From Sphaeroforma arctica JP610 (lineage: Eukaryota > Opisthokonta > Ichthyosporea > Ichthyophonida), in NCBI RefSeq assembly GCF_001186125.1, contig NW_014040429.1:2373-31236 (forward strand): a stretch of DNA of 28,864 nt, read 5' to 3'. Numbering within the stretch: position 1 is the first letter of the stretch; every line of letters begins with the position of its first letter. The translations under genes and the position numbers were made by a program. The notes under the pieces were generated by a model. That model worked only from the letters and a program-made list of their open reading frames with translations. It was not told where the DNA came from and searched no databases. Below are positions 1 through 12,359 of this stretch, one piece after another.

Positions 1-1060
1 CAATATTTAAAATATAAAAATGTTTTTGTACTTTTAAAGAAAAAACTATATAGTAGATATCCGATACATATGTAGCGTGTTTGTTTATTTTTTGAAAAAC
101 AAAATACGAAAAACCAAATTGAAATAATTATATTTCTAAAATGTAGTTTTATAAATATATAGAAAAAACATACATAGTGTGTGTTCGGACTATTTTTTTA
201 TGGGGGTACGAAATAGAAGCTGAGCGTAAACGCATATTTATTCAATTTTAAAACGTTATAACAGTTGTTCTTTTTAAGGGCTGGTTCGTAACGTGAAATT
301 GGTCCACACTTTAGACCCGAAAGGTGCACCTATAAGCATATAAAGGACCGCATGTGGAATAAAAGTAGAACGTAAGCGTATATTTATTTGATTTATAAAA
401 GTTGTAACGGAAAACAGTTTGAGGTCAGCGGCGTTAGTCCGTCAACGTTGACAGTAAGGTGACGTGGTCTGTGTGGACCGTGGGTCAGCCTCGGAGCATA
501 AATATTTGAAACGTATGTAACTGTATGTATTTATTTGTTTTTAAAAAAGTGTAGGGCTGGGCCCGAGGGTGGCTGAGGCCCCGAGCCCGTACATAGGCCG
601 TAGCCCGTAGGCCGTAGAAACTACTCACGACACCAAGTCACCCAGTCATCAACAGCCAACTGCAGTACTGCACTGTCAGAATTGTTTTTTTTTGAATTTT
701 TTATTCAATCATAGCCTCCTAAATTGAACAATTCAACATTCTTCTGTTTCTAGAAAGTAAATACTTTTGAAATTATCATAGCCTTCTGAAGTCTGTGTCT
801 ATTTTTTAGAAGGCTATGGGCCTGGGGCTACATTATCGACATATTTATGCAAATATTTTTAAAAACAAACCAATATTGAAAAAAAAACCCCCCAATAAAA
901 AAATCTAAGCGACAAAATCAAATCGTCCAAATGTTTTAAATGTGGAATCACCGAATCATGCAAATAAATAAATGAAAATCTAGAGAATGGTCAAGACTCG
1001 AAATCTACGAAAACCTGTACGTGGATGTATCACTCTTTCTTCCCAAAATCTCAAACTATG
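1..1060. other. Intergenic region left of the repeat-protein gene
   Basis: No supported gene. The sequence is AT-rich. It contains an imperfect direct duplication: a stretch near 209-268 resembles one near 354-415 (both read roughly gtaa-cg-atatttatt-aatttt), offset by about 146 bases. A hairpin lies at 777-818. From about 540 to 620 there is a GC-richer patch of repeated ggcc/gtagcc words. Confidence 0.6.
777..818. repeat. Inverted repeat (hairpin) with 11-bp perfect arms
   Basis: The arms are CATAGCCTTCT at 777-787 and its exact reverse complement AGAAGGCTATG at 808-818, around a 20-base loop. The CATAGCCT core recurs in other non-coding parts of the window (710, 18997, 20684, 22968, and reversed at 19013 and 21764). 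A dispersed non-autonomous element is possible, but no target-site duplication was identified. Confidence 0.6.
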
Positions 1061-1068
1061 TATAAAAG
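1061..1068 (+). promoter_or_regulatory. TATA box of the repeat-protein gene
   Basis: A clean TATAAAAG lies 81 bases before the ATG at 1142. Transcription would start near 1090 and give a 5' leader of about 50 bases. The fit of spacing and sequence supports a real, possibly strongly expressed gene downstream. Confidence 0.6.
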
Positions 1069-1141
1069 GTGAAGTACAATTCAATAACCGAGCATTTTAA
1101 AGGGAGAAAGAAAAGTAGAATTTATAACCACACAAAGAAAA

Positions 1142-3815
1142 ATGTTAGACGCCCATTCTAATAACGATGTCATTCATACTACCTCGGATGTCGGGATTAA
1201 CCAAGATGGAACCTATACATCCACACTGGTGAGTGCAGTGGCTGGTGCCATCAGTGTACCTCTAACTGCATACAGTATTGCACATAGTGTAGTGTACGGC
1301 GACGAGGACGATAAATATGTCACAATCACTGACACACAAACGACGACTAAAGTAGACAAAGACTCTACGTCTAACGTTGACGTGACAGCCCGTAAGGTCA
1401 AGACAGAGTGTGACATAGCTCTCAGTTCGTCTAGCCACGAAAGTCTTGAAGATGTAGTACAAGGCACAGCTGCAACAATGCAAAACACCGGAGTTATGGT
1501 CCCAACGGGAGCCAATCAACAGACAGATACAGAAACGCGAGTACATTACTCGGTGAAATGTGCGACTAGTGGAGAATCGAGTGTGTCAGATATTGCCCAA
1601 AATGTCGAGAAGAACGATAAGGCTGATCTTGATACAGCTCCTGACCGCGAAATCGCAGATCCTATTGCAGTACAAGGTGTTGCCCCACACCTAGAGTTTA
1701 CTGAAGGACAACTACATGATATTGCAAACGGAAGGCCCATGCGCGCGAAGAGCTCTGATCAGGACGTTGATCGTGACGAAGGGCGCACGAGTGTGAACCC
1801 CGGGAAGAGCGAGTTACAGAATATTGCGGGGGAAGTGTCGACAAATCCAGGAGAGGGAGCGTTGGAAGTAATTGCGGATGATATGGCGGCGCAGACTAGA
1901 GCTTCGGCTGAGAATGTCAATTCGGGTGAAGGTGAGCTAAAATTAATTGCGGAAGAGATGGCAACACAGGATAATACCGCGGCAACGAATGTGAACCCAG
2001 GAGAGGGTGAGTTGAAAATAGTTGCAGGAGATATGGCGGCACAGACTAGAGCTTCGGCCGAGAATGTAAACCCAGGAGAGAGTGAACTAAAAAGTGTTGC
2101 GGAAGAGATGGCGGCACAGACTAGAACTTCGGCCGAGAATGTAAACCCAGGAGAAGGTGAACTGAAATGTGTTGCGGAAGATATGGTGGCACATACTAGA
2201 GCTTCGGCCGAGAATGTAAATCCAGGAGAAGGTGAAGCTGGAAATAATTGCGGAAGATATGGCGGCACAGGCTAGAGCTTCGGCTGAGAATGTGAATCCA
2301 GGAGAAGGTGAGCTGGAAATAATTGCGGAAGATATGGCGGCACAGGCTAGAGCTTTGGCTGAGAATGTGAATACAGGAGAGGGTGAACTGAATATAATTG
2401 CGGACGAGATGGCGGCACAGGCTAGAGATTCAGATGATAATGTCAACCCAGGCGAGGGTGAGCTTCGAATGGTCTCAGAAGAGGCGGCAGACCGGGCTCA
2501 AGCTACGGCTGAGAATGTGAACCCAGGAGAGGGCGAGCTTCAGAGGATCGCTGAAGACGCAGCGGAGCGGACATGCATTGCAGCCGAGCAAGTGAATGTA
2601 AGTGAGGGCGAGCTACTCGATGTTGCACAAGACGCTGCCGAGCGAGCACGTGCTCAAGCAGAGGCGGTATTTGTAGAGGAGGGTGAATTGAATATGGATA
2701 ATGCTGCAAACGCCTCCGAACCCCTGACCGCGAGCTCAGAAGACGATGAACAGAACCGAATTGCTGAGCTTCAAGCTGAGAAAGCAAGTCTAGAGGCACA
2801 AATGGCCAATGAGGGCGACGGTATGGTCCGAAGTATTGTTAACTACGCCTTGCAAGCAACGAATCTCCAGACTGCAGACGATACCGAAGGAGAGGAAAAC
2901 TTGGAGAGGATTGCTGAGGTGGACGCAGAGATAAAAAAGGCTGAGCAAGAGAATGCACGCGAGAGATTTTTACGCGATCTAGCTGAAGTGCAGGCAAACG
3001 AAGCCACTGTGGGTGAGGAAGAGCTGGAGAGTACCGCTGGGAGTGTGACAGTCAATCAGGATGAGAAAAAACTTTTCAAACAAGATTCACTGTCTGATGA
3101 CCAGAAGGAGATCACGGATATCGCTGAGAACGCTGCATCCCGCGTAGCGGAAGCAGTAGACAACGAGACCAAACCACCAGGTTTTGTAGTCGTCCCGGCA
3201 GAGGCGATGAAAGTGGATTTAAATGAGATAGATTGCAAAATTGGTAATCCGAAAGCTAAGAAGGAAGGTAATTTAGCGAAGGCACACAAGCTCATCGATA
3301 GAATTTTCCGAGATTCTAGTGAGGCTAAAATGTGTCTTGATAACAGTATCGCCGGCGCTGAAATGATGACAAGTTTGAATCCTTCTCGCAATGGTAGCGA
3401 ATCAAATGCGGATAGAGAGACTGTACAGGTATATGACAAAGCGATTGTGCACTCGAACTCAGAGAACACATTGGAGAGTTTGGGCGATGATAACAACAAT
3501 CTGGCGAATGATCCTCTGTCGAACAACAACACAGTAGCGATTGAGCCTGTTGAATGTCAAACGCCTGAGATAACTATAAATATCTCTGCCCCGCCCTCAT
3601 CACTCCGTGAGGCATCGAATCCAGCCGCGCCTACGGAGGACTCAGCAGAGATGAACAAATCGTTCGAATCTTCGAGTTCTGAGAACGTTGTTGGCAAAGT
3701 ATCAAGTGAGCAGCCCGCAACGGAGAAAATTGTCATCCAGAAGCAAACCTCTCTGCGGGTGATTGGTGATTTGACTGGTGCTACGGAGTTAGATATGGCG
3801 ACGCCAGCGTGTTAA
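1142..3815 (+). CDS. Acidic protein with 25-residue tandem repeats (one internal frameshift)
   Basis: I do not recognise a family. The ATG at 1142 follows a TATA box and the stop is at 3813-3815. Residues 1-60 include a mildly hydrophobic Ala/Val/Ser stretch (about 27-50), possibly membrane-associated. About residues 215-520 form some twelve 25-residue units of the type ENVNPGEGEL followed by an amphipathic helix such as EIIAEDMAAQAR. A charged, coiled-coil-like part follows (RIAELQAEKASLEAQ; AEVDAEIKKAEQENARE), then a Ser/Asn/Glu-rich tail. The frame breaks near 2232-2238, where one unit reads ggtgaagctgg and its neighbours read ggtgagctgg. Discounting that single extra A, the whole span is open (891 codons including the stop). 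The extra base could be an assembly error in near-identical repeats, or a true lesion. Both flanking halves stay open and keep the motif, which favours error or a recent change. Confidence 0.75.
1779..2690 (+). repeat. 75-bp coding tandem repeat array, about 12 units
   Basis: Units of 75 bp (25 codons) run head to tail inside the repeat-protein gene. The central units (about 2040-2420) are nearly identical at DNA level, for example the recurring gaagatatggcggcacag. The outer units at both ends are more diverged. This gradient is typical of arrays homogenised by unequal exchange in the middle. The NPGEGEL turn is the most conserved part of each unit. Confidence 0.85.
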
Positions 3816-3888
3816 ACATCACGTAGCAGGTATCAAAACTGATTTTTAGAAGTATTAGTGAAAAATCAGTTGTTTTGTATATATATAT

Positions 3889-3894
3889 AATAAA
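3889..3894 (+). terminator. Poly(A) signal AATAAA of the repeat-protein gene
   Basis: AATAAA lies 74 bases after the stop at 3815, within a TA run. It is the first canonical hexamer downstream and fits the end of this gene. Confidence 0.5.
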
Positions 3895-4797
3895 CATATC
3901 TGATAAAACATACATTTGCTGCATGCATAACTCTGGCATATTATTCTACCCTTGGTTATTGTTCATAATGAACATGCAATTTCAAATCAGCACTCGTTCA
4001 TGTTTAGGACAGTCTTCATTTAAATCGAAACCTGCGAACTTGCGAACTTGCGGTGTGAACGTCTTTTGCCCACACTTCATCTCTATACTTCATCACACTG
4101 CTCACACTTCACACAAAACAGTACTTTCATCGCCACGGCCTGTGACGGACTGATTTGACAAATAATCAATGACGCACACATGACAAGACACGGTTTTAAT
4201 AAAAATAAAACCAAATGAACCGCTAACACAATAATCAGATCCTTCGCCTCTTGTAGTACAAAGTATGAGTGTTATGAACGATAAGCACATGGCAATACCC
4301 GTTTCCGCCGAATGCTACGAAAGAGCTGCACAAACACTATTCTGGCTAGCATGTACAGTTTATGCATCAGAGGGGCATATCCACGCTTGGACTAGGTCAT
4401 TCTTCGCTTATCAAGTGCTGCAACTAGTTTGTTGATTGTCCAGGATTATTATATATTAAAGCATAGAGCATTTGATAGCCAAATATACCGGCCAATAGAT
4501 GAGTTAGACATCAGCATTGTTTAAGACATGCGTCTCGAATATGCAGAGACGTCACTGTTCATTGGATATATGCAATAAAATTACAATCGGTTCAAGCCTA
4601 CACGAGACAAATGTAGCAAAGCAACTACCTGTAACTAATCTTGGTGTGCAGCATGCATATAAGTGCCACAGTCTAAATTATTTGTGCTCCGCCACGCGTA
4701 ATCCTCGGAATTGAATATACAAACAAGTTGGTGTAGCTTGGACTTGGATTGGTTGTATCCAACTTGCTATTATTTATATTGAAACGCATTTTAATAT
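3895..4797. other. Convergent intergenic region
   Basis: This lies between the 3' ends of the repeat-protein gene (+) and CCT8 (-). The short open frames here show no conserved motif or splice context. I see no RNA gene. On the minus strand, AT-rich words such as ATAAATAAT near 4760-4780 could serve as the CCT8 poly(A) signal, but none is canonical. Confidence 0.5.
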
Positions 4798-7700
4798 CTA
4801 CATCATGTTAGGGTTCTCTACGTCATCGTCCGGGTCTTGGTCTGCTGCATTCTTTGGCATTCTTGGGCCTCCAGCCTGTTTCGCCATAATAATTTGATCA
4901 ATTGATAGCACCGTTGTCGCGGCGTTTGTAGCCAGCTTGATAGCCCACGACTGTTCCAGGAGAAAAAAGAAAAAAAAGAAAAAAGGGGGGTCATTCGCAT
5001 GAAGAGTTCGTTGGTAGTTGTATTCGCAAATGAACCTGATACGCATAGCATTGATAATCTTATGTGACATAGTGCGAGATCGTACAAAACGCCAGTCTTA
5101 TCCAATAAATGACGAAATCGAGCAGATGTAACAAGCCCACTTTCGTACCATAACAATCATACACACATAAGGCACTAAAACACATCGGCGAGCTAAAATA
5201 CATTTGGAGTTCTTACCTTGACCTTTAGGTGATCTAGAATGAACGCGTCTTTAGCATCAATCAAGTCACCCTTAATCAGACCCTCAATGTCGAATCCCAT
5301 ATTTTGTCCACCGGCTTTATGTGAGGCGTACAACTTCGACACCAGCTCTGTTGACTGCGCAGCGTGGAATGGAAAGGACATAGCATGCGTTGGTGTGAAC
5401 AAACATTACATACGTGCATGGTTGTACAGAGGTATATCTAAAAAATTAAACAGCACACAAATAGTGTATATTGCGTTCACAAGTTCGACACCAGCGTTCT
5501 TATCCAAACGAGGATACCCGGCTGCCTATTTACCAAGTCATTTGAAGGTCCCATGGGACAAAAGTACTATCGTAACACTGAACAGAAAGATGCCTCGGCC
5601 GCAAAGCATCCCGGAATTTGCAGAATATGATAGTAAAGCATTCGGAGATTTGCAGAATACGCTAGCAAAACATTCAGATGTGTGCAGAATATGCTATTAA
5701 ATCATTCGGATATGTGCAGAATATGCTAGTAAAGAATTTGGATATGTACAGAATATGCTAGGAAAGCATTCGGATATGTGCAGCACTTGAGCGAACAACG
5801 ACGTACGTCAGCTCCCGCGTTTGTGGCCAAAGTTCTAGGGATAGCTTCGAATGCACTGGCATAGTTCTTAATTGCGTATTGGTCTAATCCAGGGCAGGTC
5901 TCTCCGAACATCATAATTCTGTGAGAAGGCAACAGACGTGAAGGTAAATTAATTTTACAAATGTATATTTGAGATTCTGAGTTGGACAAAGTCTATGGAT
6001 GAGACGAGGTGAGAAGTTTAAATATCAAGAATTGAATACATGACACAGACGAATTGAAGCACGTATCTACATAGGCGTGTGGAAGCTTTGAAGTTAATAC
6101 TAGCGAGATACAGATGCAATCGCCAAACAAAACACGTACTCGCCTACAAGAACAGATATCAAGCAATGATATGAATTTACATAGATACAGTGAAAGACAA
6201 GTATATATATGTATATATGTAAATATATATATATCATGCATATACGTCTACAATTGTATATACATATACATAGATGCATACATACCTACATCCATACATA
6301 TATATGTATATATAATACATCCATATTTATCAAAAACTATATCTGTATATATTATATATATAATGTATATGTATATGCACATGTATAATATATTTATTGT
6401 ATTGGTAAATACGTAGCTCCCATTATAATCGCTGTATCCAAGCAACTTTATGAACAAATTGGATATTGCCTCCAGGTTCAATATTACTCGGCGCACCAAC
6501 AAGTACCACAACAGATACTAGAGCGGACATTCCGTAGGCTACACGAGCACAATGAGTCTCCGCGACTAAAACGCTTTACAAATATCATAACGGTCTATGT
6601 TTGCGGTTCGCACGTGAAGTGAGGATACTTAAGCAGAAAGCGCTAAAAAAGGTTTGATTGGCGAACTACTGCTCACTGCATGAAAGTGTTTTAGTAAATA
6701 TACAATACCGACATTCCCGAGGTATTCTGTGTTGAAAAATAATCATTCTCCATCAGCTGGTTACTAACACATATAAATAGATGATATAATAACATCATAA
6801 TGGGTTACTAACACATAGATAAAAAATATAATAACATCATAATAAACCTTTTCACCACAAAGGCTTCATCATCAGTACCACAGTAATACACACCTTCTCG
6901 CCAGTTCGATTTCTGTGGCTCCTGCTCCCGCAACAAACCGTCCGTCCCGTGTAATCTGCTTGAAAACATTCACCGCATCATCAACGGCTCTGAGTAGAAG
7001 AAAATTTATTAGATTCTATTTTCACTAATTTCTATACGAATATGAATGCTTATACCTATTATATATATATATTATATATAAGAGGGTAAGGTCCAAGATG
7101 CAACAAATCATACATAGTAAGGCGAGTTGAGATCAGCCTTACAATAATATTCACATCGCCCTACACACATTCTGAAAAGTACATTTAAAAGGCTCGTATG
7201 CTATCAGGAAGATAGTTTGGGACACAATTTTTCAAATAGTCACCCCACATAAGAGCAGCACAAGCACTCCACGTCAAGTACATAAAACACTTGTATTTTC
7301 TATCCACACAGCAGAACCGATGTAGCTACGTACAATACATATACCGTCAGATGCTTCAAACGGTACCCACCTCTCTACATCGTCCAGAATGTTAGTCGTT
7401 GCACCTCGGATTATAATCGTAGCCAACTGCGTCGCGCTCTCGTCCTGCACAAACACTGTGGTCAACTGATCTCCAAACTCCTTAGTCTTCACCGAATCAC
7501 AGTACCCGAACTCCTCCGGTGTAGGGGCACCCAGGCGAGCGAGTGCTGTGGCACCGATCACCTTGCACATACGTCTGAGGTCAAACTTGGACTGTACGCG
7601 AACGGTCATGATGTTGTACTTCTCCAGGTAGTGCACGGCCAAATCGCTCACAGAGGATCCAGCTACCACTACGTTTGTGCCGGCCTCGGCAATCTCTTTG

Positions 7701-10700
7701 ATACACTGCGGCAAGAAAGCCGACGATGGAGAATGAGTATAAGAGTGTCCGCGCCCGCTATCAATACAAAGAAAATACAAACACACATACATGCATACAC
7801 CTAGCCTCAAATACGTGAGAATCTTAAATTACCTGTATAAATGTTAATGTATGTACACGGAGGTTGTGAAAGCGAAATTCATCTCATTAATACATCATTT
7901 TCCAAATACATAGTTATAGATATATATGTATATATATGTTGAAGATACTCAATACATATACAAGGACTCGCAAATATCTCGAGGTCCATTAAGGCGACGT
8001 AACAAAGGAACAGTGTGAAACTAGGCATATAAGATGCTACTGTGTAAGTGTGCATGTATTCACTACGCAAAAGAAGAAACACCGTAGACCTTTATAGATT
8101 TTGTAAGAACTGCTCGAAAGAGCTATTTCAAACTGAGAGACAATTGAAATTTTCATATTCGTATGTCAAGACAAGAAATGAACTTAGTGGTCTAAATCAT
8201 CACGGTTCAGCCATGCAGTGTTCTATAGCATAGCTCAGAACGAATTCAGCTATACCAAAAACATTGTGCTAGACTGTAATACAATGCAATATATACAATG
8301 ACCGAGCGCAGTACAAAACGATACATATACAACATTATTAATACGGCAAAGCCCTGCCAATTCACCATTGATGTAATCAGCATACCTGGTCCAATCGAGA
8401 CTCTTCCTCGCCAGAGAACTTCAGCAGATCATCGGCGTTCTTTAGCAGTACGGTACCTTTGGTCTCGGTCTTACCAGCATCCATGGGACATGCGAACACC
8501 GCCACCTTAGCCTTGCTCACACTTGTAATGTTGCCCTCGGGCGACCTTCGCACAACCATGCCCTTTACCATGGTGGTTTCGTGCACAGACGCACCGGGAA
8601 TCTTTACTACCCGGATGTTGTCGACATTGAAGTTCTTCGGGTTCTGCATGGAAACATATGTGGTAAATGCTCAGCAAGGTACAACCGTATTTAGAAAACA
8701 TCCATATGCATGAATATATATATATATATATACTCGTTTGGTTTTTCGTCAATTAAACTAGACAGAAGTCTCTTCTAAGCGGATAGATCAAATATCATCT
8801 CACATAGTTTCCCGAATATAATAAGAGAAATCGGGATCATGATCCGTGAATATAGACAAGGCCGTTCACTCCGGCAAAATGAACCCACCTACCTACAGAT
8901 TTTTTACTGCGAGTTCCACAACGAACAACTCATGCAAGTGCGCACTACAGATATTGTCACGCCCGTGCAAAGAAACTCGACTACATTTATTTCAACTTTT
9001 GAATGCTGCATGTACACCAAGTGTGATTTAACTGGGAGTGTTTATTGAGCGGAATGTTTATTAAGGGGTGTGTTTATTAGGCAGAAATATGCGGTACATA
9101 CACGGACGACGAACAAAACTACTGTTTCTCGATTAGGGACTACAACACTCGCTCTAATCTGCTACGAGCTCATGCTATTATATATATATAATGCCCTACA
9201 CACAAGCGTAGCGCGAGGGATAGCGTGCACTCCCGGCGACAGGATCGCAATACACCATTTGTGCTAAATGCATCAATGCGCAAAGTAACATGTGTATGGC
9301 CATTGAGTTTCTCATTGAATTGCAATACCTTTGGGAGGATCTCGACACAGGCATCGGCGACGACCTTTGCCAGCATATCTTCGTAGCCGTACTGTTTTGA
9401 CGCCAGAACGGTGCGGAGGGCTTTGACCACCTCCTCTGTGTCACGGCAATCCTTCATCTTGTAGGCTACCAGGTTCTCTTCTGCAAGCGAACGGTACCAC
9501 ACAACGACGACGTACGAGTTCAGCACAGAGTATTCGTATATTTTAATTCCTTTGTGAGTATGCGCACACTGGATACCTAGATACAGATCGGGGTACGCTT
9601 CGTCTTGTTATATAAACTGTTGCGGATTTCTCGACCCCAATAAGTGCTAATAGAATAGCGCGGAGACTATTCGAGCACAGCTATCTATTTGAATATACCA
9701 TAGACATGCGGCAATTAATTGTCAAATGTTTAACAATTTGTACACTAAGTGATCTTGCTCCGTTTATGCACTGCAAAGACACTGAAGTAAAGCACACGTG
9801 CAAAATAGACGGGGCAACAAAAATGTACAAACTTCTAGAAGAGCCCTATTTATATCGGACAGGCGATACGCACACACAAATCAGGCAGTATATACTCCAG
9901 GTGACTTTCTGGCAGTGAGTGGTCTATAGCTCACAGACAAGCCAAACCCCAACATTGACATGATTCAGCATCGCCGCACACAGCGAAGATCGCACATGCG
10001 AATGTAAATGTAGACGTGAACACAGACACATACAACACCCTTTGGCACATGTGCACAGTGCATATTGAATATTCATACCTAGTTCGGAAAGAGCCTTGAC
10101 GCAAGCCTTATCGTAACCGGAGATGATTTCTGAGGGGTGGAGACCCATCTTTAATAACTCGGTAGCTTGGTCCAATAGTTCGCCCGCGAATGTGAGTACC
10201 AAGTTGGTTCCATCCCCCAGCTCTGTGATGTAGAGGATTGAGCAGTAACGTGTAAGTACAGTACCAAACTATGCAGAACACTCTTGACTCAGCACTAGTG
10301 ACACCAACCAGTTGGCCCTTCTCATCTATTCTGAATGACAATCGTATATATATATATATATAGCAATTCCGGTTTGTTTGTATTTATTTGCAGCACTATA
10401 TATTGTAGTCGCGGCTTGCAGTGATGCGTGCGCGAGCCTTGTGATACATGCACAGCACAGACAGAGAAGCCAGAAGTATACGCCAACCTTGGACGTGTAA
10501 TGTAAATAATATGACAAGAATCGGTAGATATGAAAACAGAGACAAGTTTGTATGCATAGGGAATATATATATATACATATCATATTTGGTCGAATAGAAA
10601 CGAACCAAGCAATGCTACTATTAACAAATATATACCAAATTAACCGATCAGAAAACCTGTTTGGCAGTGCAACAACCTATATATATATATCATGTCACCC

Positions 10701-11981
10701 AGAATATTATAAATACTAGGCTGAAAGCTTGCCAAACGGTGGTGCCACAGTCGACGTACCCTGTTCTTGGTGCTGTGCCGCTAGCACCAGTAGCTTGGCA
10801 GCAGGATGCTCTACCTCCAACTCACGGATGATGGTGGCCGCATCATTCGTCACAAAGAGCTTCTCTAAATGGTTGATGATCATTTTGTTCATGCCATTGG
10901 GGCCTAGAGAGGTCTGTACCACCTCGAACAGCTCACGGCAGGCCTTGATATTTCGGAATACAGCCTCCTCCATACCAGACATGTGCTGTGTGGAGGTTAT
11001 AACGGTTGTTGATTAGGTTAGATATCGGGGGCAGCTCTGATATTCAAGGATACGAGAGTATACGTAGAACACGCACTTTGACGCATGTGACTGTGATGAA
11101 TGACCTGGGAGCTATCGGGAGTGAGTGCGAACTGAAGAATTTAAGTTAGTGTGAGAATAAAGTCACATGTGCCAGGCATGCGTTGCATACAATCCCAGAC
11201 CTCACATACCCGGAGCAAATGACTATCTATAGAATTTAGTGTATGTGTGTGTAGGATTCGTGACGAAACATCGATAGTGTAAGACACATCAGTTTTGACA
11301 TCTGAATAAACTAACATACATGACATGCACAAGAATGAATGGCACAGGCCTTCCTGCTGCACTGACTGGCGGCATGGAAAACTGAATAAATCAACAATTA
11401 TATACTAACCACTTACGTTTCCAAAAATGCATCGTTGAAGTATAGACCAACGACGACATATAAAACAAATCAAAGCTTTATACTTATATACAGATATGAG
11501 ACGAGTATATATTCTTATAAATATGTGAACGCTCGCTAGCACATCTACATACACACACATACATATATACAAAATATATATATTTATAATATAAATATAT
11601 ATATATATATATATATCAATCTATCTTACAAATTTATATACATATATATATATAGCTAGGGTTAGATGTAAATAGTACACACATATATATAACTGTATAT
11701 ATATATATATAGCTTGGGCTAGATGTAAATAGTACACATACACATATGCATAAAAACATTTTCATATATGTATATATATAGATAAATATATGCGTGTGTG
11801 TGTGTAAGTATATTGACGTAGAAGTATAAATATATGAACATGACATGTACATATATACAAATATATGATATGAACACATAAATTGATATATACAAATATG
11901 CAAATAAGGATACAAAACCCATATCAAATGAAATAAACTGTAACAAATACATACATGAATATATATATATATACAAATATA

Positions 11982-12054
<73 letters not shown>

Positions 12055-12359
12055 TATATATATATATATAGTATATTATACTANNNNNNNNNNNNNNNNN
12101 NNNATACATATGTATATTCCAGTTGTGCATATTTACCGTCAGCAATAGCTATGATCATTACACATATATTGTCTATATTCATGATAAATATACATGTGTA
12201 CCGGACAATGGTAGATGTATAATTCTCTCGAATATGTTATTAGCCTGTGGTTTCGTTTTGATTATTAATACAATTACGCTCTTAAATTTATACGATACTT
12301 ACCGAGCTTCCGTCTTTCATCATGGACGCAAGTCCGGTTTGGGGTACTCGCATCGCCAT
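4798..12359 (-). CDS. CCT8: T-complex protein 1 subunit theta (CCT8), complete, ten exons
   Basis: Theta subunit of the cytosolic ATP-driven chaperonin CCT/TRiC, which folds actin, tubulin and other proteins. Exons, 5' to 3' on the minus strand: 12359-12303, 10985-10760, 10222-10079, 9480-9329, 8643-8386, 7705-7371, 6989-6894, 5918-5807, 5354-5217, 4950-4798. All introns are GT-AG and all phases match, giving 1671 bases: 556 residues plus TAG (human CCT8 has 548). The start MAMRVPQTGLASMMKDGSS aligns with human MALHVPKAPGFAQMLKEG. ATPase motifs visible: LGPNGMNKM (46-54), TNDAATI (65-71), GDGTN with the catalytic Asp (97-101), GAGATE (412-417), DQIIMAKQAGGP near the C-terminus. The triplet before ATE is GAG where human has GGG. 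The tail ends acidic (DPDDDVEN). The last exon is preceded by a long pyrimidine tract. Identification is near certain. Confidence 0.97.
5621..5790. repeat. 32-bp minisatellite in CCT8 intron 8
   Basis: The word cagaata recurs at 5621, 5653, 5685, 5717 and 5749, with a degenerate sixth start at 5781, so the period is exactly 32 bases. The consensus resembles gcagaatatgctagtaaagc followed by attcggatatgt. It begins about 17 bases inside the intron from the donor of the exon at 5918-5807. Confidence 0.85.
6180..6415. repeat. AT-rich simple sequence in CCT8 intron
   Basis: Degenerate (TA)n/(TACA)n sequence inside the intron between the exons at 6989-6894 and 5918-5807. The Ile/Tyr-rich open frames on both strands here are products of this simple sequence, not genes. 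Confidence 0.7.
11648..11760. repeat. 57-bp tandem duplication in CCT8 intron 1
   Basis: Two copies of a stretch reading agct-ggg-tagatgtaaatagtacac start at 11654 and 11711. Each is flanked by (TA)n. They lie inside the 1317-base first intron of CCT8. Confidence 0.7.
11940..12103. repeat. (TA)n microsatellite ending in a 20-N assembly gap
   Basis: A long, nearly pure (TA)n tract runs to about 12083 in CCT8 intron 1. It is followed by exactly 20 Ns at 12084-12103. The gap is probably an assembly break in the microsatellite with arbitrary N length. It does not touch any CCT8 exon. Confidence 0.9.

Noticed and set aside
1213-2446. Minus-strand ORFs opposite the repeat-protein gene (Ser/Pro/Ala-rich)
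   Set aside because: Antisense shadows of the 75-bp repeat. They have no promoter or family signal, and the plus strand has a TATA box and poly(A) signal.
2150-2450. A spliced intron in the repeat array as explanation of the frame change at about 2235, using the donor-like GAAG|GTGAG and acceptor-like GCACAG|G found in each unit
   Set aside because: Any such intron would be 38 or 39 bases plus multiples of 75. Restoring the frame needs a length of 1 modulo 3, and these give 2 or 0.
6114-6511. Ile/Tyr-rich ORFs on both strands
   Set aside because: Products of (TA)n/(TACA)n simple sequence within a CCT8 intron.
11634-12145. Long Tyr/Ile-rich minus-strand ORFs
   Set aside because: Microsatellite translation, one of them crossing the N gap, inside CCT8 intron 1.
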